Program-made: the position numbers and the translations under genes | In this document: piece after piece, positions 9,407 through 18,106 of the stretch | How the letters are laid out: each line of letters starts with the position of its first letter | Position numbering within the stretch: the first letter of the stretch is position 1 | Assembly (NCBI RefSeq): GCF_002262885.1 | Contig: NZ_NKYF01000011.1 | Location: forward strand, 1-64,000 | DNA length: 64,000 nt | Reading direction: 5' to 3' | Origin: Pseudonocardia sp. MH-G8 | Lineage (GTDB): Bacteria; Actinomycetota; Actinomycetes; Mycobacteriales; Pseudonocardiaceae | Notes under the pieces: generated by a model | Database searches by the model: none | Told to the model about the DNA's origin: nothing | The model's input: the letters and a program-made list of their open reading frames with translations, nothing else

Positions 9407-10306
9407 TCAGCTGCTGGGCTGCTGCGTCGCGGCCGCGGGCGCCGCGAAGAGCAGGAACGCCCGGGCTGCGGGAGAGAGGTCGACGTCGCGGTGGACGACG
9501 GAGGCCTCGAGCCGCTCGTCGGTGACGAGGTCGTGGACGACGAGGCCGGCCTCCCGGGCCAGCGCCCGCCACGCCTCGGCCATGATCGCTATCCCGGTGC
9601 CGTTCAGCACCATCGGCAGGACCGCCTCCCGGTGCTCGGTCTCCACGACGGCGATCGTCGACCGGTTCGCCGCGATGACCTGGTCCGCCACCCGACGCAT
9701 CCCGGTGCCCGGCTGGCCGATGATGAGCCGCTGGCCCTCGAGCCGGTCGTAGGTCAGCGGGCCGCGTGCGGGCAGGTTCGCCTCCCGGCAGGAGACGACG
9801 ATGAAGCCCTGCCTGGTCAGCGGGTGCACGACGAGGTCCTGGGCGTCCGGCGTGGCCGTCACGGCCATGATCCCGAGTTCGACGCCGCCGGAGCGCACGA
9901 GCGACATCACCGTCTGCGGGGTCCCGGCCGCGCGGATCGAGATCTGCACCATCGGGTACCTGCGCACGAACCGGTCGATGACGGCCGGCAGCGGGTCGAC
10001 CGCCTGCGACGGCATCGTCGCGATGAGCAGGCGCCCGGTCCGCAGCCCGTTGACCGCCTCGACGTGGGCCCGGGAGAGCTCCATCCAGTGCAGGACCTGG
10101 CGGGCCGGGGCGATGAGCGCCTCGCCCGCGGCGGTCAGCTGCAGCCGGCGGCCGGTCCGGGTGAACAGCTCGGCGCCGAGGTCGCGCTGGAGCGAGTGCA
10201 GTGCCTGCGAGACCGACGGCTGCGCGACGAAGAGCTTCTCCGCGGCAGGGTGGACACCGCCTTCGTCGACGACGGCGAGGAAGTACTGGAGCTGCCGGAC
10301 GTCCAC
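9407..10306 (-). CDS. LysR-type transcriptional regulator of the tartrate operon
   Basis: 299 aa. The N-terminal winged HTH covers residues 1-60 (MDVRQLQYFLAVVDEGG, then FVAQPSVSQALHSLQRDLG), followed by a LysR substrate-binding domain at about 90-295. It is transcribed away from the tartrate dehydrogenase/transporter operon, the usual layout for a LysR regulator that controls its divergent neighbour in response to the substrate. The effector is inferred to be tartrate or a related hydroxy-acid. A T-N11-A dyad lies between the two genes. Confidence 0.88.
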   Translation of the reverse strand: MDVRQLQYFLAVVDEGGVHPAAEKLFVAQPSVSQALHSLQRDLGAELFTRTGRRLQLTAAGEALIAPARQVLHWMELSRAHVEAVNGLRTGRLLIATMPSQAVDPLPAVIDRFVRRYPMVQISIRAAGTPQTVMSLVRSGGVELGIMAVTATPDAQDLVVHPLTRQGFIVVSCREANLPARGPLTYDRLEGQRLIIGQPGTGMRRVADQVIAANRSTIAVVETEHREAVLPMVLNGTGIAIMAEAWRALAREAGLVVHDLVTDERLEASVVHRDVDLSPAARAFLLFAAPAAATQQPSS

Positions 10307-10389
10307 AGCGGCACGCTACCGGTCGATGGGGCGCAACCTATGGATTCGCCGTCCGTTTCGGACGACACGCACACTGTGGGCACCGTCGA

Positions 10390-10404
10390 ATAAGCATGGC
10401 TTAT
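10390..10404. promoter_or_regulatory. LysR box (T-N11-A dyad) in the divergent lysR-tartrate dehydrogenase region
   Basis: ATAAGC-ATG-GCTTAT is a perfect 15-base palindrome that contains the LysR consensus T-N11-A (10391-10403). It lies 84 bases upstream of the LysR start and about 88 bases before the dehydrogenase start, and is unusually AT-rich for this DNA. It is the likely binding site for the LysR protein encoded at 9407-10306. Confidence 0.7.
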
Positions 10405-10491
10405 CAATGCTATCGGATGTTGGTCTTGGACGCCGCCGTGCCGCCGGCGGTTCACTCCGTTCCGGACCGTCCCACCCGAACCGGAGACACG

Positions 10492-11589
10492 ATGCCCAGC
10501 ACCGCACGCACCTACCGCATCGCGACGATCCCGGGCGACGGTGTCGGCCGCGAGGTCGTCGACGCCGGGCGCGCCGTCCTCGACGCGGCCGCCCGCAGCG
10601 CCGGCGGGGACTTCGCGTTCGAGTGGACCGAGTTCCCCTGGGGCTCGAGCTACTTCGGCGAGACCGGCCGGATGATGCCCGAGGACGGCCTGGAGACCCT
10701 CGAGGGCTTCGACGCGATCTACTTCGGCGCCGTCGGCTGGCCCGGCGTGCCCGACCACGTGAGCCTCTGGGGCCTGCGCCTGGCGATCTGCCAGGGCTTC
10801 GACCAGTGGGCGAACGTCCGCCCGGTCGTCTTCCACCCCGGGGTGACCTCCCCGCTGCGCAAGGCCGACTCGGCCGAGCTGGACTGGGTGGTCGTCCGCG
10901 AGAACAGCGAGGGCGAGTACGCCGGGCTCGGGGGGCGCAACTTCTCCGCCCGCGAGGGCGGCGAGGTCGCCGTCCAGAGCTCGCTGTTCACCGAGACGGG
11001 CTGCGAGCGGATCATGCGGTTCTCGTTCGAGCTGGCCCGCACCCGTGACCGCAAGAAGGTCGCGAGCGTGACGAAGTCCAACGCCCAGCAGTACGGCATG
11101 GTCCTGTGGGACGACGTCTTCCGCCGCGTGGCCGCCGACTACCCGGACGTCGAGACGGAGTCCGTGCTCGTCGACGCGATGGCCGCCCGGTTCGTCCTCG
11201 ACCCGGAGAGCCTGTCCGTGGTGGTCGCCTCGAACCTCAACGCCGACATCCTGTCCGACCTCGGCAGCGCCCTCGCCGGCAGCCTCGGGATCGCCGCCAG
11301 CGCCAACCTCAACCCCGAGCGGCGCTACCCCTCGATGTTCGAGCCCGTCCACGGCTCGGCTCCCGACATCGCCGGTCGCGGTGTCGCCAACCCGATCGGC
11401 GCCGTCGCCAGCGGCGCGCTGATGCTCGACCACCTCGGCCGTCCCGAGGCCGCCGACGCCGTGCGCGCCGCGATCGACGCCACCACCGCCGCGGGCACCC
11501 TGACGAAGGACCTCGGCGGGTCGGCCACCACCGAGGACGTCACATCGGCGCTGGTCGCGGCCCTGCGCGAACCCGCCGTCGCCCGATAA
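10492..11589 (+). CDS. Tartrate dehydrogenase / D-malate dehydrogenase family protein, copy 1
   Basis: 365 aa, of the isocitrate/isopropylmalate dehydrogenase superfamily, tartrate-dehydrogenase branch. Visible marks are YRIATIPGDGVGREVV at the N-terminus, the substrate-loop region (PVVFHPGVTSPLRK), VVRENSEGEYAGLGG, KVASVTKSNAQQYGMV and EPVHGSAPDIAGRG, which hold the metal and NAD contacts. These enzymes oxidise tartrate to oxaloglycolate or decarboxylate D-malate with NAD and Mn2+/K+. ATG 10492 follows CCGGAGAC; upstream in-frame sequence is non-coding in character. It is first in an operon facing away from lysR. A close paralogue lies 4 kb downstream. Confidence 0.87.
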   Translation: MPSTARTYRIATIPGDGVGREVVDAGRAVLDAAARSAGGDFAFEWTEFPWGSSYFGETGRMMPEDGLETLEGFDAIYFGAVGWPGVPDHVSLWGLRLAICQGFDQWANVRPVVFHPGVTSPLRKADSAELDWVVVRENSEGEYAGLGGRNFSAREGGEVAVQSSLFTETGCERIMRFSFELARTRDRKKVASVTKSNAQQYGMVLWDDVFRRVAADYPDVETESVLVDAMAARFVLDPESLSVVVASNLNADILSDLGSALAGSLGIAASANLNPERRYPSMFEPVHGSAPDIAGRGVANPIGAVASGALMLDHLGRPEAADAVRAAIDATTAAGTLTKDLGGSATTEDVTSALVAALREPAVAR

Positions 11590-11623
11590 CCCCACGCGTC
11601 GCACCGATCCAACGGAGGATCCG

Positions 11624-12598
11624 ATGAAGCGATTCGCCAAGACCGCACTACCCGTCCTCATCGTCAGCGCCATGGTCACCGCCTGCGGTGGCATCGGCGG
11701 TAGCGACGATCCCGCCGCCTATCCCGAGCGTCCGGTCGACTACGTCCTCGGCTTCGACGCCGGCGGCGAGTCCGACATCACCGCGCGCCTGCAGCAGGCG
11801 CCGCTGCAGGAGGCGCTCGGCACCGAGGTGTCGGTCTCCTACCAGCCGGGCGCCGGTGGCGCGCTCGCGTGGTCGGAGCTGACCCGCACGGAGCCCGACG
11901 GCTACACGATCATGGGCCACAACCTGCCGCACATCATCCTCCAGCCGATGATGCGCGAGGACGCCGGTTACGAGACCGAGGAGCTCAAGCAGGTCTACAT
12001 CTTCCAGTCGACGCCGAACATCCTCGCCGTTCCCGCAGACAGCGAGTACCGGACGCTCGACGACTTCATCGCCGCGGCGAAGGCGAACCCCGGCGCGATC
12101 TCGGTCGGCGGCTCGGGCGACTTCAGCGCCAATCACATCGGCACCCTCCTGCTCAACGACGAGGCGGGCATCGAGACGACCTACACGCCGTTCTCCGGGA
12201 CGGGCGCCGCGGTGCCGGCGCTGCTCGGTGGGCACGTCGACGCGCTCATGACCTACACCCCGATGATCGGCCAGCTCGGTGACCAGATCCGGGTCCTCGG
12301 CATCGCCACCGAGGAGCCGATGGTGGGCCTCGAGGCCCACCCGACCTTCACCCAGCAGGGCATCGACCTCGTCGAGGGCGCCTACCGCGGCGTCGCCGTC
12401 CCGCCGGAGACCCCGGACGTCATCGTCGAGAAGCTCGCCGCCACGTTCGCGAAGATCAACGAAGACCCCGCGGTCGTCGAGCAGTTCAAGGAACAGCTGT
12501 TCGTCCTGGAGAACATGGGCCCCGCGGAAGCCACGGCGTTCACGCAGGAGCGCAAGGCGGTCTACCAGGGCCTCTTCGAGCGCCTCGGCATGCTCTGA
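11624..12598 (+). CDS. Tripartite tricarboxylate transporter substrate-binding lipoprotein (TctC family)
   Basis: 324 aa. A lipoprotein signal (MKRFAKTALPVLIVSAMVTAC, lipobox Cys near residue 21) is followed by the TctC/Bug fold: YPERPVDYVLGFDAGGESD, GAGGALAWSELTRTEPDGYTI, and the late AATFAKINEDPAVVEQ helix. It captures the substrate outside the membrane for TctA/TctB. It lies 34 bases after the dehydrogenase with AGGAGGA before the ATG. The surrounding genes point to tartrate as the ligand, which is inference. Confidence 0.9.
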   Translation: MKRFAKTALPVLIVSAMVTACGGIGGSDDPAAYPERPVDYVLGFDAGGESDITARLQQAPLQEALGTEVSVSYQPGAGGALAWSELTRTEPDGYTIMGHNLPHIILQPMMREDAGYETEELKQVYIFQSTPNILAVPADSEYRTLDDFIAAAKANPGAISVGGSGDFSANHIGTLLLNDEAGIETTYTPFSGTGAAVPALLGGHVDALMTYTPMIGQLGDQIRVLGIATEEPMVGLEAHPTFTQQGIDLVEGAYRGVAVPPETPDVIVEKLAATFAKINEDPAVVEQFKEQLFVLENMGPAEATAFTQERKAVYQGLFERLGML

Positions 12599-12626
12599 CG
12601 GCTCTCGACCGCGGAAGGGAAGTCCC

Positions 12627-14159
12627 ATGCTCGACCTCCTCGGCGGCGGCCTCCTCGCGAACCTCGCGCCGTCGATGCTGCTGCTCGTGCTCGTCGGCAC
12701 CGCCGCGGGCATGGCCATCGGTGCCATGCCCGGCCTCAGCGCGACGATGGGGCTGGCGCTGCTCGTCCCGTTCACCTTCGTCATGGAGCCCACCCGGGCC
12801 CTCGTGCTCCTGGGCGCCTTCTACATGGGCGCCATCTACGGCGGGTCGTTCACCGCCATCCTCGTGAACGCGCCAGGAACACCGTCGTCGGTGGCGACAG
12901 CCCTCGAGGGCTACCAGATGACGAAGAAGGGCAAGAGCGAGCTGGCGGTCGTCGGCGCGACGATGGGCTCGCTCGTCGGCGGCCTCATCGGCGTCGTCGC
13001 CCTCATCTTCCTGGCGCCGCCGCTCGCCGAGTTCTCGCTGCGGTTCGGTCCCCAGGAGTACTTCTGGATCGCGATCTTCGGCCTGACGATCATCATCTCG
13101 ATGGCCTCGGGGTCGCTGGTCAAGGGCCTCATCGGCGGCGTGTTCGGCCTCCTGCTCGCCACCGTCGGCATCGCCCCGGTCGGCGGCGAGGTCCGGTTCA
13201 CCTTCGGCGAGTCGATGCTCCAGGGCGGCGTGCCGCTCGTGCCCGCCATGGTCGGGCTCTTCACGATCCCCGAGGTCATCCGGCTCGTCGCCCGCAAGGG
13301 TCGCGAGGCGCACTTGATCGCCGAGCGCGAGGAGCGCGAGAAGCTGTGGCCGATGGTCCGGCTGATCTTCTCGAGGCCGGTGAACCTCGTCCGCTCGAGC
13401 GCCATCGGCACGGTCGTCGGCATCCTGCCCGGCGCGGGTGGCAGCATCGCCAACCTCGTGGCCTACAACGAGGCGAAGCGGTCCTCGAAGCACCCCGAGA
13501 CCTACGGCAAGGGCGAGCTCGACGGCGTCGTCGCCGCCGAGTCCGCCAACAACGCCACGGTCGGCGGCGGGATGATCCCGACCCTGACGCTCGGCGTGCC
13601 CGGCACCCCGCCGGACGCCATCATCATCGGCGTCCTGCTCCTGCACGGGCTGCGCCCCGGTGCGGAGCTCTTCACCGCCTCCGGCGACCTCGTCTACACC
13701 TTCATCATCGCGCTGGCCGTCTCCGCGGTCATGATGGTGCCGGTCGGCCTCATCGGCGGGCGGGCCCTCCAGCGCGGCGTCGTCGCGATGCCGGCCCGGT
13801 ACCTCGCACCCGGCATCACGGTGCTGACGATCGTCGGCGCGTACGCGGTGCGCACCTCCGTCGTCGACGTCGTCATCATGCTGGTCCTCGGCGTCCTCGC
13901 CTACTTCCTGTCCCTCGCGGGCATCAGCGCCGCGCCGATCGTCCTCGGGCTCATCCTCGGCTCGATCGCCGAGACCGGGCTCGTGCAGGGAATGCTCACC
14001 GCGCAGGGCGAGCCGCAGCCGTGGCTGACGTTCTTCAACCGCCCGCTCAGCCTCGTCCTCATCGTCCTCACGGTGGTCTCGCTGGCCTGGCCGTTCGTGC
14101 GGGCGTGGCGGTCCCGTCGGGCCGCCGCCGTCCCCGCCGAGACGCTGAGGAAGGACTGA
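12627..14159 (+). CDS. Tripartite tricarboxylate transporter large permease (TctA family)
   Basis: 510 aa, with about 12 membrane segments. Family marks include GAMPGLSATMGLALLVPFT near residue 32, the FYMGAIYGGSFTAILVNAPGTPSS stretch near residue 72, and GGGMIPTLTLGVPGTPPDA near residue 313. These glycine/proline motifs define TctA. It is the transport channel of the system, using an ion gradient. ATG 12627 follows GGAAGGGAAG. It sits between the binding protein and the small permease. Confidence 0.92.
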   Translation: MLDLLGGGLLANLAPSMLLLVLVGTAAGMAIGAMPGLSATMGLALLVPFTFVMEPTRALVLLGAFYMGAIYGGSFTAILVNAPGTPSSVATALEGYQMTKKGKSELAVVGATMGSLVGGLIGVVALIFLAPPLAEFSLRFGPQEYFWIAIFGLTIIISMASGSLVKGLIGGVFGLLLATVGIAPVGGEVRFTFGESMLQGGVPLVPAMVGLFTIPEVIRLVARKGREAHLIAEREEREKLWPMVRLIFSRPVNLVRSSAIGTVVGILPGAGGSIANLVAYNEAKRSSKHPETYGKGELDGVVAAESANNATVGGGMIPTLTLGVPGTPPDAIIIGVLLLHGLRPGAELFTASGDLVYTFIIALAVSAVMMVPVGLIGGRALQRGVVAMPARYLAPGITVLTIVGAYAVRTSVVDVVIMLVLGVLAYFLSLAGISAAPIVLGLILGSIAETGLVQGMLTAQGEPQPWLTFFNRPLSLVLIVLTVVSLAWPFVRAWRSRRAAAVPAETLRKD

Positions 14160-14160
14160 C

Positions 14161-14628
14161 ATGGCCGGACCCGCCACGCTCGACGACAAGATCAACGTTG
14201 CCGTCGCCGTCCTGACCGTCGCCGTCGCCGCCCTCTTCTGGTCCCAGCGCAGCTACACGACCGAGTACGGGGGGACGTTCGCCGACCCGGTCATCCTCGC
14301 CCTGGGGGCCCTCGGGCTCGTTCTCCTCGCCTTCGGGCTGCTGCGCCGGCCGGTCGGGCGCGGCACCGAGGTGGAGGAGGGGTTGCCGGTGCGCGGGCTC
14401 GTGCTCGCCGTCGCGCTGCTCACCGCATGGGTCGCGACCCTGCCGTACCTGGGCTACCTCGTCGGCGGGATCGTCTTCTTCATCCTCATGGCGGTGCTCA
14501 TGCGCACCGAACGGCCGACGCTGCGCGGCGCCCTCCTCGACGCCGTCGTCGCGGTCGTCGTCGTCACCGCCTTCTACCTGATCTTCACCGAGGTGCTCTA
14601 CGTCCGCCTGCCCGACCTCGAGTTCTGA
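14161..14628 (+). CDS. Tripartite tricarboxylate transporter small permease (TctB family)
   Basis: 155 aa with four predicted membrane helices (about residues 12-30, 44-62, 80-100 and 103-150) and no catalytic motif, as expected for TctB. It begins one base after the tctA stop, so the two are surely co-translated. The order C-A-B differs from the common C-B-A, but all three parts are present. Confidence 0.87.
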   Translation: MAGPATLDDKINVAVAVLTVAVAALFWSQRSYTTEYGGTFADPVILALGALGLVLLAFGLLRRPVGRGTEVEEGLPVRGLVLAVALLTAWVATLPYLGYLVGGIVFFILMAVLMRTERPTLRGALLDAVVAVVVVTAFYLIFTEVLYVRLPDLEF

Positions 14629-14648
14629 GCAGAACGAGGAGACATACA

Positions 14649-15728
14649 TTGGACACGAGGTACCGGATCGCCACCATCCCCGGCGACGGCATCGGCAGCG
14701 AGGTCGTGCCCGCCGCCGTGGAGGTCCTCGAGCGCGCCGGGAGCCACTTCGGGATCCGGCTCGAGTGGACCGAACTCGAGTGGTCGTGCGAGTACTACGC
14801 CCGCACCGGGCGGATGATGCCCGAGGACGGGCTCGACGTCCTGCGCGAGCACGACCAGATCTTCCTCGGCGCCGTCGGTTACCCGGGGGTGCCCGACCAC
14901 GTCTCCCTGTGGGGGCTGCTCATCCCGATCCGCCGGACCTTCCGCCAGTACGTCAACCTCCGGCCCGTCACCCTCCTGCCCGGCATCGAGAGCCCGCTGC
15001 GTGCGGTGCCCGCGGGTGGCCTCGACTTCGTCGTCGTCCGGGAGAACAACGAGGGCGAGTACTCCGAGGTCGGCGGCCGCATCTCCCGCGGCACCCCGGA
15101 CGAGGCGGCGATGCAGCAGGCGGTCTTCACCCGCCGCGGGGTCGAAAGGGTGATGCGCTACGCCTTCGACCTCGCCCGGAGCCGGAAGGGCCGGCTCGCC
15201 TCGGCGACGAAGTCCAACGGGATCATCCACTCGATGCCGTTCTGGGACGAGATCTTCCGCGAGCTCGGCGCCGCGCACCCCGACGTGAAGACGAGCGAGT
15301 ACCACATCGACGCCCTCGCGGCCCTGTTCGTCCTCGACCCCACCCGGTTCGACGTGGTCGTCGCCTCGAACCTCTTCGGAGACATCCTCACCGACCTCGG
15401 GGCGGCGATCATCGGCAGCATCGGGTTCGCGCCGTCGGCCAACCTCAACCCCGAGCGCGAGTTCCCGTCGATGTTTGAGCCCGTCCACGGCTCCGCCCCC
15501 GACATCGCCGGCACCGGGCGGGCCAACCCGATCGGCCAGGTCTGGGCCGGGGCGATGATGCTCGAGCACCTCGGCCACGCCGACGCCGCCGCCGCGGTGA
15601 TCGGCGCGGTCTCCCACGTCCTCGCCGAGACCGGGGTGCGTACCCGCGACCTGGGCGGGACCGCGTCGACCCAGGAGATGACCGCCGAACTCCTCAAGGC
15701 CCTCGATCAGGAGGTGGCGGCCCGATGA
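14649..15728 (+). CDS. Tartrate dehydrogenase / D-malate dehydrogenase family protein, copy 2
   Basis: 359 aa, homologous throughout to the first copy (TRYRIATIPGDGIGSEVVPA, VVRENNEGEYSEVGG, ASATKSNGIIHSMPFWDEI, EPVHGSAPDIAGTG), with conserved metal and NAD residues. The start is a TTG at 14649, seven bases after GAGGAG (14636-14641); no ATG or GTG fits the conserved N-terminus. The stop overlaps the ATG of the dehydratase (ATGA). Divergence in the specificity region (RPVTLLPGIESPLRAVPAG against RPVVFHPGVTSPLRK) suggests that the two copies differ in substrate or cofactor preference, for example L- or meso-tartrate against D-malate. This is inference. Confidence 0.87.
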   Translation: MDTRYRIATIPGDGIGSEVVPAAVEVLERAGSHFGIRLEWTELEWSCEYYARTGRMMPEDGLDVLREHDQIFLGAVGYPGVPDHVSLWGLLIPIRRTFRQYVNLRPVTLLPGIESPLRAVPAGGLDFVVVRENNEGEYSEVGGRISRGTPDEAAMQQAVFTRRGVERVMRYAFDLARSRKGRLASATKSNGIIHSMPFWDEIFRELGAAHPDVKTSEYHIDALAALFVLDPTRFDVVVASNLFGDILTDLGAAIIGSIGFAPSANLNPEREFPSMFEPVHGSAPDIAGTGRANPIGQVWAGAMMLEHLGHADAAAAVIGAVSHVLAETGVRTRDLGGTASTQEMTAELLKALDQEVAAR

Positions 15729-16891
15729 AGATCGTCGATATCCGCGAGCGGACGTTCCCGATCAGCTCCCCCATCCGCAACGCCTACATCGACTTCAGCC
15801 GCATGACGCTCAGCCTCGTCGCCGTCGTCACCGACGTCGTCCGGGACGGCAGGCCGGTGGTCGGGTTCGGGTTCAACTCCAACGGCCGCTACGGCCAGGG
15901 CGCGATGATGCGCGAGCGCTTCATCCCGCGGGTGCTGGAGGCCGACCCGTCGGCCCTGCTCGACGACACCGGCGCCAACCTCGACCCCGCCGCCGTGTGG
16001 GCGGCGATGATGACCAACGAGAAGCCCGGCGGGCACGGCGAGCGCTCCGTCGCCGTCGGCACGATCGACATGGCGTTGTGGGACGCCGTCGCGAAGATCG
16101 AGGGCAAGCCCCTGTTCCAGCTGCTCGCGCAGCGGTACGGCAACGGTGAGCCCGACCGGCGGATCTTCGTCTACGCCGCGGGCGGGTACTACTACCCGGG
16201 CCAGGACCTCACGGCGCTGCAGGACGAGATGCGCAGCTACACCGACCGCGGGTACACGGTCGTGAAGCAGAAGATCGGTGGCGCCGACCTCGACGGTGAC
16301 CGGCGGCGGATCGAGGCCGTCCTCGACGTGCTGGGGCCCGGCCAGCGTCTCGCCGTGGACGCCAACGGCCGGTTCGACCGGGACACCGCCCTGCGCTACG
16401 CCGAGGCGCTCGCCCCGTACGACCTGTTCTGGTACGAGGAGCCGGGCGACCCGCTCGACTTCGAGCTCCAGGCCGAGGTCGCCGCCGCCTACGCCCCGCC
16501 GCTCGCGACGGGAGAGGACCTGTTCTCGATGCAGGACGCCCGCAACCTCGTCCGCTACGGCGGGCTGCGGCGGGACAAGGACTGGCTGCAGTTCGACTGC
16601 GCGCTGAGCTACGGGCTCGTCGAGTACCTGCGCACCCTCGACATGCTCCGGGAGAACGACTGGTCGCCGACCCGCTGCATCCCCCACGGCGGGCACCAGA
16701 TGTCGCTCAACATCGCCGCGGGCCTGGGCCTGGGTGGGAACGAGTCCTACCCGGACCTCTTCCAGCCCTTCGGCGGCTTCCCCGACGGCGTCACGGTCGA
16801 GGACGGGTACATCACGATGCCGGACCTGCCGGGCCTCGGGTTCGAGGGCAAGGCGGACCTGTACGCGCTCATGGCCGAGCTGGCCGGCTGA
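15725..16891 (+). CDS. tarD: D(-)-tartrate dehydratase (TarD type, enolase superfamily)
   Basis: 388 aa. It closely resembles the Bradyrhizobium D-tartrate dehydratase as I recall it: ISSPIRNAYIDFSRM near the start, NEKPGGHGERSVAVGTIDM, VYAAGGYYYPG, and HGGHQMSLNIAAGLGLGGNE. The enolase-superfamily residues are visible in order: KQK near residue 180, then DANGRF, WYEEPGD and ATGED carrying the Asp/Glu/Glu metal ligands, and the general-acid His in PHGGHQ. The enzyme dehydrates D-tartrate to oxaloacetate. As the last gene of the transporter/dehydrogenase operon it gives the operon a direct D-tartrate route. Its 3' end overlaps the convergent oxidoreductase by 23 bases. Confidence 0.9.
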   Translation: MKIVDIRERTFPISSPIRNAYIDFSRMTLSLVAVVTDVVRDGRPVVGFGFNSNGRYGQGAMMRERFIPRVLEADPSALLDDTGANLDPAAVWAAMMTNEKPGGHGERSVAVGTIDMALWDAVAKIEGKPLFQLLAQRYGNGEPDRRIFVYAAGGYYYPGQDLTALQDEMRSYTDRGYTVVKQKIGGADLDGDRRRIEAVLDVLGPGQRLAVDANGRFDRDTALRYAEALAPYDLFWYEEPGDPLDFELQAEVAAAYAPPLATGEDLFSMQDARNLVRYGGLRRDKDWLQFDCALSYGLVEYLRTLDMLRENDWSPTRCIPHGGHQMSLNIAAGLGLGGNESYPDLFQPFGGFPDGVTVEDGYITMPDLPGLGFEGKADLYALMAELAG

Positions 16892-17975
16892 ACCCGTTCA
16901 CCAGTGCCTCGCCGTCGTGGGGCGGTGACGATCGGGCGGCGCGGAAGCGGGTGTAGGCGGGCACCAGGTCGCGCGGGTTGCCACCCGAGTACTGGTAGAG
17001 CGCGATGCTGGTGGCGAGGTGCCCGAAGCGCTCCTGCAGCTTCACGCCGATGTCGGCCGGCTCGCCCACCACGGCGAAGGCGTCGAGGACGGTGTCGTCG
17101 ACGAGTGCGGGCATCTCCGCCCACCGCCCCTGCGCGGCGAGCTGCTGCATCTCGTCACGCACCGCGCCGAGGCCCTCGGCCTCCAGGATCCCCGCGTAGG
17201 TCGGGATCGCCGCGTACTTGGCGATCTGCTCGGCCGCGAACCTCCTCGAGGCGACGAACTCCTCCTCGGTGGCCCCGGAGACCACGATCGGGGTCACGTG
17301 CAGGGTGAACCCGGCCATCGTCTTCCCCGCCGCCGCGCGTCCCCGCCGCAGCAGGGGCAGCGCGGTCTGCTCCAGGTAGCGGCGGGTGGCGATGGTGTGG
17401 GCGAGGTAGCCGTCGGCCACCTCGCCGGCCACCTGTGTCATCCGCTCGCCGACCCCCGCCAGCATGATCGGCGGGTTGCCGAACGGGTTGGGGCCGGGAT
17501 CGAAGAACGAGTCCATCAGCGTGTGCCGGTAGAACTCTCCGCGGAAACGCAGCCGCTCCCCTGTCTCGAACGCCCGCCAGATCGCCTGGACGGCCAGCAC
17601 GAACTCGCGCATCCGGGCCGCCGGACGGGACCACGGCATCCCGAAGCGGCGCGTGATGTGGGTCTTCATCTGGGAGCCGAGCCCGAGGCCGAACCGTCCG
17701 CCCGACAGCAACTGCAGGTCGTTCGCCGCCACCGCGACCGTCATCGGGTTGCGGGCGAAGGCGACCGCGAGACCGGTATTGACGCTCACCCGGCTGGTGC
17801 GGGCGGCGGCCACGGCGAGCCCGACGAACGGGTCGTGCTTGGTCTCGGCCATCCAGACCGAGTCGATGCCGAGCTCCTCCACCTCGGTCGCCACCGTGGC
17901 CAGCGCGGTCGGGGAGATCGCGACCGTGTGGTAGCCGAGTGCGAGCGCGTCCGGGTGCGGGGCCATCGCCGTCAT
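16869..17975 (-). CDS. LLM-class F420-dependent oxidoreductase (TIGR03617-like)
   Basis: 368 aa with the bacterial luciferase-like TIM barrel: GIDSVWMAETKHDPF near residue 36, TGLAVAFARNPMTVA, GRFGLGLGSQMKTHITRRF, and NPPIMLAGVGERMTQVAGEVADG near residue 167. These match the TIGR03617 actinobacterial F420 group, whose substrates are mostly unknown. Its stop lies inside tarD on the other strand. It probably has no role in tartrate use. Confidence 0.85.
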   Translation of the reverse strand: MTAMAPHPDALALGYHTVAISPTALATVATEVEELGIDSVWMAETKHDPFVGLAVAAARTSRVSVNTGLAVAFARNPMTVAVAANDLQLLSGGRFGLGLGSQMKTHITRRFGMPWSRPAARMREFVLAVQAIWRAFETGERLRFRGEFYRHTLMDSFFDPGPNPFGNPPIMLAGVGERMTQVAGEVADGYLAHTIATRRYLEQTALPLLRRGRAAAGKTMAGFTLHVTPIVVSGATEEEFVASRRFAAEQIAKYAAIPTYAGILEAEGLGAVRDEMQQLAAQGRWAEMPALVDDTVLDAFAVVGEPADIGVKLQERFGHLATSIALYQYSGGNPRDLVPAYTRFRAARSSPPHDGEALVNGFSRPARP

Positions 17976-18106
17976 GGCGTCGATGACAGCACGCAGCGGC
18001 GGGTGGCGACCATGTCACCAATGGGCCATGCCCTCTTCCATCGCCGCTCCACCGCCCTTCCAAGCCGCTCTGTCAGCGTCGGCGGGAGTATCAGGAAGGA
18101 GCGGTC

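Noticed and set aside
9288-9572. 94-codon minus-strand frame at the end of lysR
   Set aside because: It is out of frame with lysR and Arg/Pro-rich, a shadow of the real gene.
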